A stretch of DNA of 64,000 bases from Ruegeria lacuscaerulensis. GTDB lineage: Bacteria; Pseudomonadota; Alphaproteobacteria; Rhodobacterales; Rhodobacteraceae. The stretch lies in contig NZ_WQDY01000003.1 in assembly GCF_013033355.1 (NCBI RefSeq), positions 248,001-312,000 on the forward strand, in the 5' to 3' direction. Below, in pieces: positions 9,994 to 19,100 of this stretch; the stretch's first letter is position 1, and each line of letters begins with the position of its first letter. The translations under genes and the position numbers were made by a program. The notes under the pieces were generated by a model, which was given only the letters and a program-made list of their open reading frames with translations, was not told the origin of the DNA and made no database searches.

Positions 9994-10500
9994 ATGGCCG
10001 AGATCAAGGATCCCGAAAACACCATCATCATCGAACTCAAAGGCGGCAATGTCGTCATCGAGCTGCTGCCCGACGTGGCCCCTCAGCACTCGGCCCGGAT
10101 GAAGGAACTGGCCCGTGGCGGTGAGTATGACAACGTGGCCTTCCACCGTGTGATCGACGGTTTCATGGCCCAGACCGGCGACGTTCAGCACGGCGACATG
10201 GAAGACGGGTTCAACATCCGTATGGCAGGCACAGGTGGGTCGTCGCTGCCCAACGTTCCGGCTGAGTTTTCGAAACTGCCGCATGACCGGGGCACGCTGG
10301 GCGCCGCGCGGTCGCAGAACCCGGACTCAGCCAATTCTCAGTTCTTCATCAACTTCAAGGACAATCACTTCCTGAACGGCCAATACACCGTTTACGGGCG
10401 CGTCGTCGACGGGATGGAGCATGTAGACGCGATTGTTCGCGGCGAGCCGCCGATGAACCCCGACCGGATGATCAGCGTCAAGGTGGCGGCCGATGTATAA
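9994..10500 (+). CDS. ppiB: Cytoplasmic cyclophilin-type peptidyl-prolyl isomerase
   Basis: Catalyses cis-trans isomerisation of peptidyl-prolyl bonds. The 168-residue protein consists of the single cyclophilin domain and has no signal peptide. Family motifs are YDNVAFHRVIDGFMAQTGD (catalytic Arg in FHRVI), ARSQNPDSANSQFFINF and NGQYTVYGRVVDGM. The ribosome site ACAGGAGGG is strong. The stop overlaps the start of the next, signal-peptide-bearing cyclophilin by 8 bp, so the cytoplasmic and exported enzymes are co-transcribed and probably translationally coupled. Confidence 0.94.
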   Translation: MAEIKDPENTIIIELKGGNVVIELLPDVAPQHSARMKELARGGEYDNVAFHRVIDGFMAQTGDVQHGDMEDGFNIRMAGTGGSSLPNVPAEFSKLPHDRGTLGAARSQNPDSANSQFFINFKDNHFLNGQYTVYGRVVDGMEHVDAIVRGEPPMNPDRMISVKVAADV

Positions 10501-11041
10501 GCTAGCCGCCGCATTTGCCGTTTTGGCCAGCCCCGCGCTGGCCACTGGCCTTGAGATCGAGATTGAAGGTGAGGGCGCCAATGGCACCGTGACTGTTGAT
10601 CTGTTTGATGACCTTGCCCCGAAACATGTCGAGCAGATCAGCGCTCTGGCGGCTGAAGGCAAATATGACGGGGTGGTCTTCCACCGCGTGATCGAGGGGT
10701 TCATGGCGCAAACCGGCGATGTTGAACATGGCCGTCTGGGCAGTGACCTGCGCCGCGCCGGGACAGGCGGGTCGGATCGTCCCGATCTGGCAGCCGAGTT
10801 TTCGGACTACAATTATGATCGTGGCGTGATCGGTATGGCGCGAGCCCAGGACCCTAACAGTGCAAATTCGCAATTCTTCATCATGTTTGCACCCGGGCCG
10901 TTCCTGAACGGCCAATACACGGTTGTAGGTCAGGTAACTGGCGGGATGGACGTCGTCGATGCGATCAAGCGTGGTGACGGACCTAACGGTGCAGTGATCG
11001 GACAGCCGGATGTTATGAAAAAGGTCACAGTGACCGAGTAA
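10493..11041 (+). CDS. Periplasmic cyclophilin-type peptidyl-prolyl isomerase
   Basis: A 182-residue cyclophilin paralogue with a short signal peptide (MYKLAAAFAVLASPALA, cleavage before TGLEIEI), so it should act on proteins folding in the periplasm. The catalytic region is intact: YDGVVFHRVIEGFMAQTGD, ARAQDPNSANSQFFIMF and NGQYTVVGQVTGGM. It overlaps the upstream cyclophilin by 8 bp in another frame, and the pair is probably a tandem duplication with one copy having gained export. A strong terminator follows 4 bp after the stop. Confidence 0.93.
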   Translation: MYKLAAAFAVLASPALATGLEIEIEGEGANGTVTVDLFDDLAPKHVEQISALAAEGKYDGVVFHRVIEGFMAQTGDVEHGRLGSDLRRAGTGGSDRPDLAAEFSDYNYDRGVIGMARAQDPNSANSQFFIMFAPGPFLNGQYTVVGQVTGGMDVVDAIKRGDGPNGAVIGQPDVMKKVTVTE

Positions 11042-11045
11042 CAGA

Positions 11046-11083
11046 AAAGGCCCCGTGGCAATGCGCTTCGGGGCCTTTCTTTT
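11046..11083 (+). terminator. Rho-independent terminator after the cyclophilin pair
   Basis: Perfect 10-bp arms AAAGGCCCCG (11046-11055) and CGGGGCCTTT (11069-11078) with a 13-nt loop, followed by CTTTT. The A-rich 5' flank means it may also stop minus-strand transcripts from aqpZ. Confidence 0.9.
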
Positions 11084-11089
11084 AAAGGC

Positions 11090-11776
11090 TCAATCGTCGC
11101 CGATCACATTCCAGATGATTGCGCCAATGATGCCCCCCGCCAATGGGGCCGCCCAGAACAGCCATAGCTGCTCCATTGCGGGGCCTTCGGCAAACAGAGC
11201 AACTCCGGTTGATCGGGCCGGATTGACCGAAGTGTTTGTGACCGGGATAGAGATCAGGTGGATCAGTGTCAGGCCAAGCCCGATGGCAATCGGCGCAAAC
11301 CCGGCAGGCGCAAATTTCGATGTCGAACCCAGAATGATCAACAGGAAGAAAGCGGTCAGCGTGATCTCGATCACCAGCGCCGATGCCATCGAATACCCCT
11401 GTGGCGAGGCCTCATCGAAACCGTTGGTGGCAAAACTGCCGACCCCTTCGAAACCGGGCGCGCCGCTGACGATCACGTATAGGACGGCAGCGGCAGCGAC
11501 AGAGCCCGCAACCTGAGCGATCCAATACGGGATGAGAAGCTTTGGTGAAAACCGGCCACCAACCGCAAGGCCGAGACTGACTGCCGGGTTGAAGTGCCCG
11601 CCCGAGATTTGACCGACCGCATAGGCCATGGTCAGAACCGTCAGGCCAAAGGCAAAGGATACACCCAGCCAGCCGATGCCCACATCGGCCACACCAGCTG
11701 CCAGAACGGCGCTGCCGCATCCGCCCAGAACCAGCCAGAACGTGCCGAAGAATTCGGCCATGAGTTTTGATGACAT
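11090..11776 (-). CDS. aqpZ: Aquaporin Z
   Basis: A major-intrinsic-protein channel of 228 residues with six predicted membrane helices. Both pore NPA motifs are present: [12 protein letters not shown] and [11 protein letters not shown]. The residue before the second NPA region is consistent with a water channel of the AqpZ type, and [20 protein letters not shown] matches that subfamily. The start [11 protein letters not shown] is preferred because GGGAGGG lies just upstream; the frame also offers an ATG ten codons earlier. It is convergent with the cyclophilin operon and shares the terminator region. Confidence 0.94.
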   Translation of the reverse strand: MSSKLMAEFFGTFWLVLGGCGSAVLAAGVADVGIGWLGVSFAFGLTVLTMAYAVGQISGGHFNPAVSLGLAVGGRFSPKLLIPYWIAQVAGSVAAAAVLYVIVSGAPGFEGVGSFATNGFDEASPQGYSMASALVIEITLTAFFLLIILGSTSKFAPAGFAPIAIGLGLTLIHLISIPVTNTSVNPARSTGVALFAEGPAMEQLWLFWAAPLAGGIIGAIIWNVIGDD

Positions 11777-11842
11777 GAAAAGCCCTCCCAAAAACAATGG
11801 GTTCACTATAATTCAAAAATGAATTTTTGTGAAACTGTACTG

Positions 11843-12652
11843 TCAGGCCCAGCTCGCAGGGTCCAGTTGGAATAATTTGGCCAGTTGTTCGTAGACCTCG
11901 GGCGCCTCGGACTTGAGCGCGACGGGCCGCTCAAAGAAAACTTCGACAGAGACTGCAAAGAACTCCTCATGCCCGGTAGCGCCATATGGGTCGATAACGG
12001 TGTGTCGACCATGTTCGACCGCGCTGACATGCGCGTCGTAGGCGGTCAGGAACACCCGTTCCCATTCTGCAAAACTCTGCCCGTTGTTAAGGATTGGCAC
12101 TCCGTTCGTGCCCCCCGAGAGGTCGTCGACCTGATGCGCGAACTCGTGCAACACGACATTCTGCCCGTCGCGATCATTCAGCGCGCCTTGCTGACTGTGC
12201 GTCCAAGACAAGATCACCGGGCCGCGATCCCAACTTTCGCCCGTGCGCACGATCTCTTTCTCGCTGATAACGTAGCCATCCTGCCTGCGCTGACGCGACT
12301 TGAATGCAGTGGGGTAGATCAGAATGGTGGTCAGGTTGTCGTACCAGATATCCCGATTGACCAGTAACAGACTGGCCTGTACGGCGATGGCCAATTCCAT
12401 ATCTTCGGTGACGTCCAGCCCGTCACAACCAAAAAAGCGGACCTGGTCTAGGAACAGATTGACCTTGCCGTCCAGCTTGGCCCTCAGATCTTTCGGTAGG
12501 CGGCGTATCAGAGGCACCTGAGCGTCGATCACACGACGCTGATGATCGGACAGCGGGGCGGCCAGCAGCGCATTGCGCGCCTGAGTCTTGGACCAATGAC
12601 GATAGGCAAAAAAGCCGATGACCAACAGCAGAACCGAGAAAAAAATCAGCAT
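11843..12652 (-). CDS. MtfA-like zinc-dependent peptidase, membrane anchored
   Basis: A 269-residue member of the MtfA family (named after the E. coli protein that binds the Mlc repressor and has aminopeptidase activity). An N-terminal transmembrane segment (MLIFFSVLLLVIGFFAY) precedes the peptidase domain. The zinc motif is HEFAHQVD (around residue 169) and the third ligand probably lies in GHEEFFAVSVEVFFERP. E. coli MtfA has no membrane anchor; many alphaproteobacterial homologues do. The ATG is chosen over a TTG two codons upstream; neither has a clear ribosome site. Whether it acts on a sugar-uptake regulator here is unknown. Confidence 0.88.
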   Translation of the reverse strand: MLIFFSVLLLVIGFFAYRHWSKTQARNALLAAPLSDHQRRVIDAQVPLIRRLPKDLRAKLDGKVNLFLDQVRFFGCDGLDVTEDMELAIAVQASLLLVNRDIWYDNLTTILIYPTAFKSRQRRQDGYVISEKEIVRTGESWDRGPVILSWTHSQQGALNDRDGQNVVLHEFAHQVDDLSGGTNGVPILNNGQSFAEWERVFLTAYDAHVSAVEHGRHTVIDPYGATGHEEFFAVSVEVFFERPVALKSEAPEVYEQLAKLFQLDPASWA

Positions 12653-12690
12653 TCGCAAAGACTACTATGCGCAGCCGGGGCTTGAAACCA

Positions 12691-12718
12691 AAAACGCCGC
12701 AGGTTTCCCCGCGGCGTT
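12691..12718 (-). terminator. Rho-independent terminator after the bactofilin gene
   Basis: On the minus strand a perfect 8-bp stem (arms 12711-12718 and 12693-12700, AACGCCGC/GCGGCGTT) with a 10-nt loop runs into a short T tract, 24 bp after the bactofilin stop. Confidence 0.78.
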
Positions 12719-12741
12719 CATAGAATAAGGCAGAGCCTGCT

Positions 12742-13242
12742 TTACTGTTTGACCTCTGCAGCCGGGTTTGCACCACCCTTGGCGCTGCGGCCGGGGTTCA
12801 GCGGGTCGTCCTGACGCTGAACCGAACCTTCGAAATGCGCGCCGCTTTCGATCGCGATGGTCTTGTGGATGATGTCGCCTTCGACACGTGCGGTCGAGGT
12901 CAGGCGGACTTTCAGACCGCGCACGCGGCCTACGATGCGGCCGTTGATCACGACATCATCTGCGGTGACCTCACCCTTGATGGTCGCAGTTTCACCGATG
13001 GTCAGCAGATGGGCGCGAATGTCACCTTCGACAGTGCCTTCCACCTGAATATCGCCGGATGTTTTCAGGTTGCCGGTGATGTGCAGATCTGACGACAGAA
13101 CCGATGCCGGGGGCTTGGGCTTGGGCGCAGTGCTGGCCTTGGCTTCTGACGGCGCAGGCGCGGCAGGCGTCGCGGGGGCAGCCGGTTTTGCGGCCTCTGT
13201 GTCTTTGGTTCCGGGCTCGTTGATTTTGCTCTTAGAAAACAT
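12742..13242 (-). CDS. Bactofilin (polymer-forming cytoskeletal protein)
   Basis: Bactofilins self-assemble into nucleotide-independent filaments that position cell-wall enzymes. This one has 166 residues: a disordered Ala/Pro/Lys N-terminus (about 1-48), the beta-helical polymerising core (about 50-140, LHITGNLKTSGDIQVEGTV through ARVEGDIIHKTIAIESGAHF), and a short tail. Its start overlaps the end of the upstream M23 peptidase by 11 bp, so the two are co-expressed. The same pairing, BacA with the M23 peptidase LmdC, is described in stalked alphaproteobacteria, where the filament localises the hydrolase. That role is inferred for this organism. Confidence 0.93.
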   Translation of the reverse strand: MFSKSKINEPGTKDTEAAKPAAPATPAAPAPSEAKASTAPKPKPPASVLSSDLHITGNLKTSGDIQVEGTVEGDIRAHLLTIGETATIKGEVTADDVVINGRIVGRVRGLKVRLTSTARVEGDIIHKTIAIESGAHFEGSVQRQDDPLNPGRSAKGGANPAAEVKQ

Positions 13243-14554
13243 TTCTCGCAGCCTTGATGTAAGTCATTGGGTTAACAGGTTTTCCATTCACGCGTACCTC
13301 GTAATGAAGATGCGTGCCGGTCGACCGTCCGGTGCTACCCATATCAGCAATATGATCCCCGCGCGAGACCCTTTGACCAACCTTTACGCGTATCTTGGTG
13401 TTATGAGCATAAAGTGTCTCAATTCCAAAGGCATGCTTAATTTTTACCAATCGCCCGAACCCTGACTGCCAGCCAGCATGGGTGACCACACCATCGGCGG
13501 TCGCGAAGATATCCGTTCCATGCGCCCCAGCGAAATCGGCACCGTTGTGCATGCGCCGGCCACCTGTCTTGGGGTCCCGGCGGGTGCCGAAGCCACTGGT
13601 ATAACGCACGACCGCGTTCACAGGGCTTGCAAACGGCGCCTTTTCGGCGGCAATGCGATAGAGGTTCAGCTGGTCCATCTGCTGCAGCAGAGTATTTGCG
13701 CGGACTTCGTCGGGGGTCAGTTCCTCGCCGCGCGTGCTGAAGGATATGGGGGTTAGGGGGCCGCCCATGCCGCTGTACCCGCGCCGTACTTCTTCAATGA
13801 TACGGTCTGTGGGCATTCCTGCTTGACGGAACATCTTGTCGAGCGGCTCGACCGAGATAACCATCGCCTCTTCCAGCTGACGGAAAATCTCGTCACTACG
13901 TTCCTGCATGAGCCGGATTTCCAGCTCAAGGTCATCACGTTGTTCAAGCGCGTCCTTGGCGTCGGCTGCGATCTGGTCCCGTTCCAAGGCCGTGCGGGCC
14001 AAAGCCTGGGTCATGAAATCCATCTGAGCCGGGTTGCTCACGTTTGCCATGTAAGCGTCCGCGCCATCCTCCTGCTTGAGGCTGGCCAACTCTAGCCGCG
14101 CGTCTTCGCGCTGCTTCATGGTCGCGCGCAGAGTGGTTTGAATGACTTCAATGCCCGTTTCCAACTCGCGGCGGCGGTTTTCCGACGCCAGCAGCTCGGA
14201 TTGCATCGTCGAAATTTGTTCAAGCGCCGTGTTGAAACGGTCCTGCGCCATTAGCGCCTCAGAGGCACGCATATCCCGCTCGGCTGAAAGTACGTTCAGA
14301 CGTTCCTGATAGGTTGCTTGATCCCGCTTGGCTTGCTCGCGGAAATTACCTGATCCAATGCTGTCCATCAGCAGGATTGCGGTTGCGACGGCAGTCCAGC
14401 CAACGAAGACGGCGACGCCCGCAACGGCAATCACCTGCGTCTCGGAACTGAGCCGGATAAACCGCGTATCATTATCAGATTTCAGAAAAACCCGGCGTTC
14501 CGGAAAGTGCCGTTCGAGCAGTGAGTGTAGTTTGATTGCCAGACGTGTTCGCAC
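13232..14554 (-). CDS. M23 family metallopeptidase, membrane anchored, bactofilin partner
   Basis: A 440-residue LytM-type cell-wall endopeptidase. It has a cytoplasmic N-terminus, one transmembrane helix (VIAVAGVAVFVGWTAVATAILL), a long periplasmic coiled coil (about 80-240), and a C-terminal peptidase domain. The zinc ligands are visible: HNGADFAG (first His and Asp) and HLHYEVRVNGKPVNP (the HxH pair). All catalytic residues seem present, so it is probably active. The GTG at 14554 is preferred because GAGGGAAG lies just upstream; an in-frame ATG at 14668 gives a longer N-terminus without support. The 11-bp overlap with bactofilin argues for a functional pair acting on cell shape. Confidence 0.92.
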   Translation of the reverse strand: MRTRLAIKLHSLLERHFPERRVFLKSDNDTRFIRLSSETQVIAVAGVAVFVGWTAVATAILLMDSIGSGNFREQAKRDQATYQERLNVLSAERDMRASEALMAQDRFNTALEQISTMQSELLASENRRRELETGIEVIQTTLRATMKQREDARLELASLKQEDGADAYMANVSNPAQMDFMTQALARTALERDQIAADAKDALEQRDDLELEIRLMQERSDEIFRQLEEAMVISVEPLDKMFRQAGMPTDRIIEEVRRGYSGMGGPLTPISFSTRGEELTPDEVRANTLLQQMDQLNLYRIAAEKAPFASPVNAVVRYTSGFGTRRDPKTGGRRMHNGADFAGAHGTDIFATADGVVTHAGWQSGFGRLVKIKHAFGIETLYAHNTKIRVKVGQRVSRGDHIADMGSTGRSTGTHLHYEVRVNGKPVNPMTYIKAARNVF

Positions 14555-14684
14555 GCGTCTTCCCTCTGTCCATCCCCAAATTCGGGACCGGTTGTGAGTG
14601 ATCTCCGTCCCTTGGAGCAACTGCATAGAGGGGACATGTGATTTGGGCAAGTTTGTTAACCAGTTCACACATGAAACCGGTTTT

Positions 14685-14707
14685 TTCCCGCCAGTTTTAG
14701 GCGGGAA
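14685..14707. repeat. Perfect hairpin between DUF455 and the M23 gene
   Basis: 8-bp arms TTCCCGCC (14685-14692) and GGCGGGAA (14700-14707) with a 7-nt loop. On the minus strand it is followed by A residues, not T, so it is not a standard terminator for that strand. It may act as an mRNA processing or stability element. Confidence 0.5.
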
Positions 14708-14735
14708 GTTGCCGATAGCGTCAACTTGCGCATGT

Positions 14736-15572
14736 TTAATGGGCTTGTCCTGGCGCAGGCAGGTCTTCGGTCAAAGGCCAGTAGAAGTCGGGTGGCAACC
14801 CGGCTTCAGCGCGTTTTTCCTCGTTGAACGGAGGTTTAAGGACCCCGTGGAAATAGCGCCGTACAAGCTCATGAAACACATCCTTGGGATCTGCATTCTC
14901 TCTTCCGCACAAAAAGTGGAACCATTTTGATCCATAGGCGACATGTCCCACCTCTTCGGCATAGATGACCTCAAGCGCGGCGATGGCGTGGTCGTCCTTG
15001 GCTTTGCGGAAGATGTCGATCATGCCCGGCGTGACGTCTAGCCCGCGAGCTTCAAGCACCATTGGAACAACCGCTAGACGGCCCATCAGGTCCTCGGCCG
15101 TGTCTTCTGCGGCGCGCCACATGCCGGCATGGGCGGGCAGGGCGCCATAGTGACTGCCCATGCGTTCAAGGCAATCGCAAACCATTTCGAAATGGCGCGA
15201 TTCTTCTTCGGCGCATTTGACCCAGTCGTCATAGAACCCAATTGGCATGGGAACATGCCCGAACCGCGCCATGATGTCCCAATGCAGGTCAACCGCATTC
15301 AACTCGATATGGGCGACTGCATGCAGCAGAGCGATCCGTCCCGCTTCGGTGCCAGGTTTGCGTTTGGGTACTTCGCGGGGAGACAGCAGTTCAGGCCGTT
15401 CCGGCCGCGCCGGTTGTAGCGGAGGCGTCGAGGTACCGACCTTGATCTCGGGTGCATCGCCTTTTCGCGCAGCGAACCATTCGGCAGCATAGCGTTTGGA
15501 CAGGGCGGTCTTGGCCCGCCCATCCGCCGTGGTCAGAACTTCGGTTGCCATCATGGTCAGTGTTTTGGGCAC
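14736..15572 (-). CDS. DUF455 ferritin-like protein
   Basis: A 278-residue protein of the DUF455 family, predicted to form a ferritin-like four-helix bundle. Candidate di-metal ligands are the ExxH-type motifs HAVAHIELNAVDLHWD, CAEEESRHFEMVCDCLE and EVIYAEEVGHVAYGSKW, which recur as in other di-iron carboxylate proteins. Its substrate is unknown. The GTG start (MPKTLTMMATEVL) has GGAGCGGACCT upstream; an ATG six codons later is also possible. It precedes the M23/bactofilin pair on the same strand but is separated by about 180 bp with a hairpin, so it may be a separate unit. Confidence 0.88.
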   Translation of the reverse strand: MPKTLTMMATEVLTTADGRAKTALSKRYAAEWFAARKGDAPEIKVGTSTPPLQPARPERPELLSPREVPKRKPGTEAGRIALLHAVAHIELNAVDLHWDIMARFGHVPMPIGFYDDWVKCAEEESRHFEMVCDCLERMGSHYGALPAHAGMWRAAEDTAEDLMGRLAVVPMVLEARGLDVTPGMIDIFRKAKDDHAIAALEVIYAEEVGHVAYGSKWFHFLCGRENADPKDVFHELVRRYFHGVLKPPFNEEKRAEAGLPPDFYWPLTEDLPAPGQAH

Positions 15573-15634
15573 AGGTCCGCTCCGTTCAGGTTTGGGCGGG
15601 TCTTAAACCGGATGGCAACCGCAGGAAAGAGCCG

Positions 15635-16096
15635 TCAGAGCGCGCGCACCGCCTCAAGCACCTCGTCCACATGACCGGGCACTTTGACTTTGCGCCAAGC
15701 GCGGGCAATTTTGCCCTCGGCGTCGATCAGAAATGTAGACCGTTCGATCCCCATCGACTTGCGGCCATACATGTTCTTTTCGACCCAGACGCCATAGTCT
15801 TCGCATACGGTTGATCCTTCGTCGGACAAAAGCGGTGTGGTCAGGCTGTGTTTGGCGACGAATTTGTCATGCTTGGCGACGCTGTCGCGCGAAATGCCGA
15901 AAACGTGAGCCCCGGCATCGGCAAAGGCCTGAAGTTGTTCCGAGAAACCGATGGATTCCTTGGTGCAGCCCGGCGTATCATCACGGGGATAGAAAAACAA
16001 AACGACGGCACCTCCGCGCAGATCCGACAACGTGACCTCGCCACCGCCGTCACGGGGCAAAGTGAAATCAGGGGCGATGTCTGTAACGTCGGGCAT
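15635..16096 (-). CDS. bcp: Thioredoxin-dependent thiol peroxidase (Bcp-type peroxiredoxin)
   Basis: Reduces hydrogen and organic peroxides using thioredoxin. At 153 residues it is a standard Bcp/PrxQ. The peroxidatic cysteine is in FFYPRDDTPGCTKESIGFSE, with the Thr and Pro of the active site preceding it. The resolving Cys that some Bcp proteins have five residues later is replaced here (CTKESI), so it probably works as a 1-Cys enzyme or uses the distal Cys in STVCEDYGVW. It is divergent from the AsmA-like gene. Confidence 0.95.
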   Translation of the reverse strand: MPDVTDIAPDFTLPRDGGGEVTLSDLRGGAVVLFFYPRDDTPGCTKESIGFSEQLQAFADAGAHVFGISRDSVAKHDKFVAKHSLTTPLLSDEGSTVCEDYGVWVEKNMYGRKSMGIERSTFLIDAEGKIARAWRKVKVPGHVDEVLEAVRAL

Positions 16097-16155
16097 TGGA
16101 AACTCCGTTAAAGGTTTTTATGTGCTGCTCGGGATCATAGGGCGGTACGAGCGGG

Positions 16156-19100
16156 TTGAAAGGCGTGGATAGCAATTTGGTGCAGCACGACGAAAAAAGT
16201 GCAGACCAGAGCCAGACACCTCGGCGTCGCAGGTCGCGTCGTCGGTTGGCCGCCTATGTGACCCTTGGCGTTACTTTGACACTCGGTGGGTTGGCTGTTG
16301 CCGGTTGGTTCTTTCTGATCGGTCACCAGTTGCACGCGCCGCAATGGATGCGCACTCAGGCTGAAAATCGGCTGGATCAGACGTTGGGCGGTTTGAAGGT
16401 CAGGTTTGGAGAGGCGACGTTTTTTGTTAATGAGCAGTGGCTTCCTCGCCTCAAATTAAGTGACGTGACGATCAGCGACGCGACCGGGCAACAGATCGCT
16501 CAGGTCGGAGATCTGCGCACGCGCCTGTCAATGCGGGGCCTTCTGCGTGGGCAAATCCGGCCCCGCCGCATCATCCTGCAAGATGCGCAGATCGCGCTGA
16601 CGCGTAACAAGGACGGAGCGCTGTCGCTGACGGTCGGGTCCGGCAGCTCTCCGGTGCAAGAAGCGCCGACGCTGGCCGAGTTGATTGAAGAATCGGATGA
16701 CGTGTTCTTGTCACCGATCTTGTCCGGTTTGCGCTCGGTCGAGCTGCAATCGCTGACGTTGGATTATCAAGACCTGCGGCTGGGACGGGCTTGGGTGTTT
16801 GATGGCGGTCATATCAACGTAACGCGCGATGGGGAAGAGATGCGCCTTGCCACGGGGTTTTCGGTTCTGACGGGGCGGGACTATGCCAGTTCGATTGAGG
16901 CAAACTACACAAGCCTTCTAGGCAGCCCACAGGCGAGTTTCGGGTTTTCGATCACAGACTTACCAGCTGAAGATATAGCGGGGCAAAGCCTCGCCCTGTC
17001 GTGGTTGCAGGTTCTGAAAGCCCCGATTTCAGGATCTTTGCGTGGCAGCGTCGATGACCAGGCGTCTCTGGGCCCACTATTCGCGACACTGAACCTTGGT
17101 GCGGGTGCAGTTCAGCCGACGCCCGAGACGCGCCCAATACGGTTCGACTCGGCCCGTACATATTTCACCTATGACCCGAGCCAGCACGTACTGGACTTCA
17201 ACGAAGCATCCGTGGTCTCGGATCTCGGGGCGGTTCAAGCTGAAGGCAAAGCGTTTCTGGAGGGCATCGAAGATGGTACGCTAGAGAGCCTGACCGCTCA
17301 GTTGAAACTGAACGACATCGACATCTATCCCGGTGGTCTTTTCCCGGAATCGTTGGAATCAGCCCGAGCTGAGTTGGACTTTCAGATGAAGCTCCTGCCT
17401 TTCGAATTGCGCCTGGGGCAAATGACGCTTGTCGAAGCTGGTCATACGCTGCGGGCCTCGGGGCGCTTGCTGGGTCGCCCGGACGGATGGGTGGCGGCGC
17501 TGGATGCTGATCTGGACAATATGACCGCGGACCGATTGCTAAACTATTGGCCCGAAATTCTGGCTCCTAAGCCGCGCTTGTGGGTGTCTGAGAACCTGTA
17601 CGAAGGCGATTTTTCGGGCGTAGAATTCTCGCTGCGCCTGCGCCCTGAAACTAAGCCAGATATCTATTTGGGGTTCGGTTTCGATAACGCAAAGATAAGA
17701 TACGCCAAGACCTTGCCGCCCATCCAGAACGCGCAAGGGCGGGTGAGTTTGTTGGAAAACCGGTTTACGGCCTCGGCAGAAAGCGGCGTTGTGATCGCCG
17801 ATCAGGGTGGCGCCGTGGATGCGTCGGGGACGTCGTTTATCATCCCTGACACGACACTTAAAAAGAACTCGCCCGCGATTGTGCGGATCAAGGCCAAGGG
17901 TAAAGCCACTGCCGCGCTGTCGCTGCTGGATCTGCCGCCACTGGAGTTGCTGAGTAAAGCCGGGTTGCCGGTAGACCTTGCAGCAGGAGATGTCAGCCTT
18001 TCAGGCACGCTGTCGCTGCCGATGAAGAAGGGGCTAAAGTTCGAAGACACCGAGTTCCACTTTACCGGTGACATAGACAACGTGGAAAGCGATCGTCTGG
18101 TTCCGGGGTTCGTCGTCAGCTCCGACCGGCTGACCCTGTCCGGAGATCAGACTGCCGTCGAGATCGGAGGGTACGGCCTGTTTGGCGACGTTCCAATGCA
18201 TGCAACATGGCGACAGCCCATCGGAGGGGCAGCTCCGCAACGCAGCGAACTCTCAGGCGAAATCGAGCTGTCTCCACGTCTGATGACCGAGTTGAAGGCC
18301 GGGTTGCCGCAAGGGATGCTGACCGGAGAAGGGACGGCTGACATCACATTGGGCATCGGCGCGGGCGAGCCCATAGAACTCACCGCGACTTCTGATCTAG
18401 TGGGGGTGGGCCTGTCGATCCCCGAACTGGGTTGGAGCAAAGGCCGTCGGACCGAAGGCGCAATGACCCTCGACGCGACCTTGGGCGATCAGCTGCGGGT
18501 CAACTCGTTGAAACTGGATGCGGCTGGACTTCGCAGCACCGCGTCGATTTCGTTCCGCGAGGGTGGTGAGTTCGATAAGGTCGAATTCAGCTCGTTCGAT
18601 CTGGGCAACTGGCTTGCAGTTCCGGCGGAACTGGTCAGCCGCGGTGCATCCGTGCCCGATATCCGGGTACAGGGCGGGGTGATGAATCTTGGGGCGGCCA
18701 CCTTCGGAGGAAGTGGCGGCAGTGGCAGCGGAGGGGCTGGAAACGGGCCGAACCTGGATGTGGTATTGGACCGCCTGCAAGTGACAGACAGCATCGCCTT
18801 GACGGGTTTCAAAGGCGACTTCCGAACTACGGGCGGCGTCGCCGGTGCGTTCACGGCACGTATCAACGGTGCTGCGCCGGTTCGGGGTACTATCACCCCC
18901 AGAGGTGCACGCAGCGCGGTCGAATTGACATCAGAAGATGCCGGTGAGGCGTTGCGATCTGCCGGGGTGATTACGCAGGCCCGCGGCGGGACCTTGACCA
19001 TGACATTGGAACCAGTAGGCAACGGCAGCGACTACGACGCCAACCTGAAAATTTCGAACACCCGCATAACCGACGCTCCGGCGATGGCGGCGCTGCTGAA

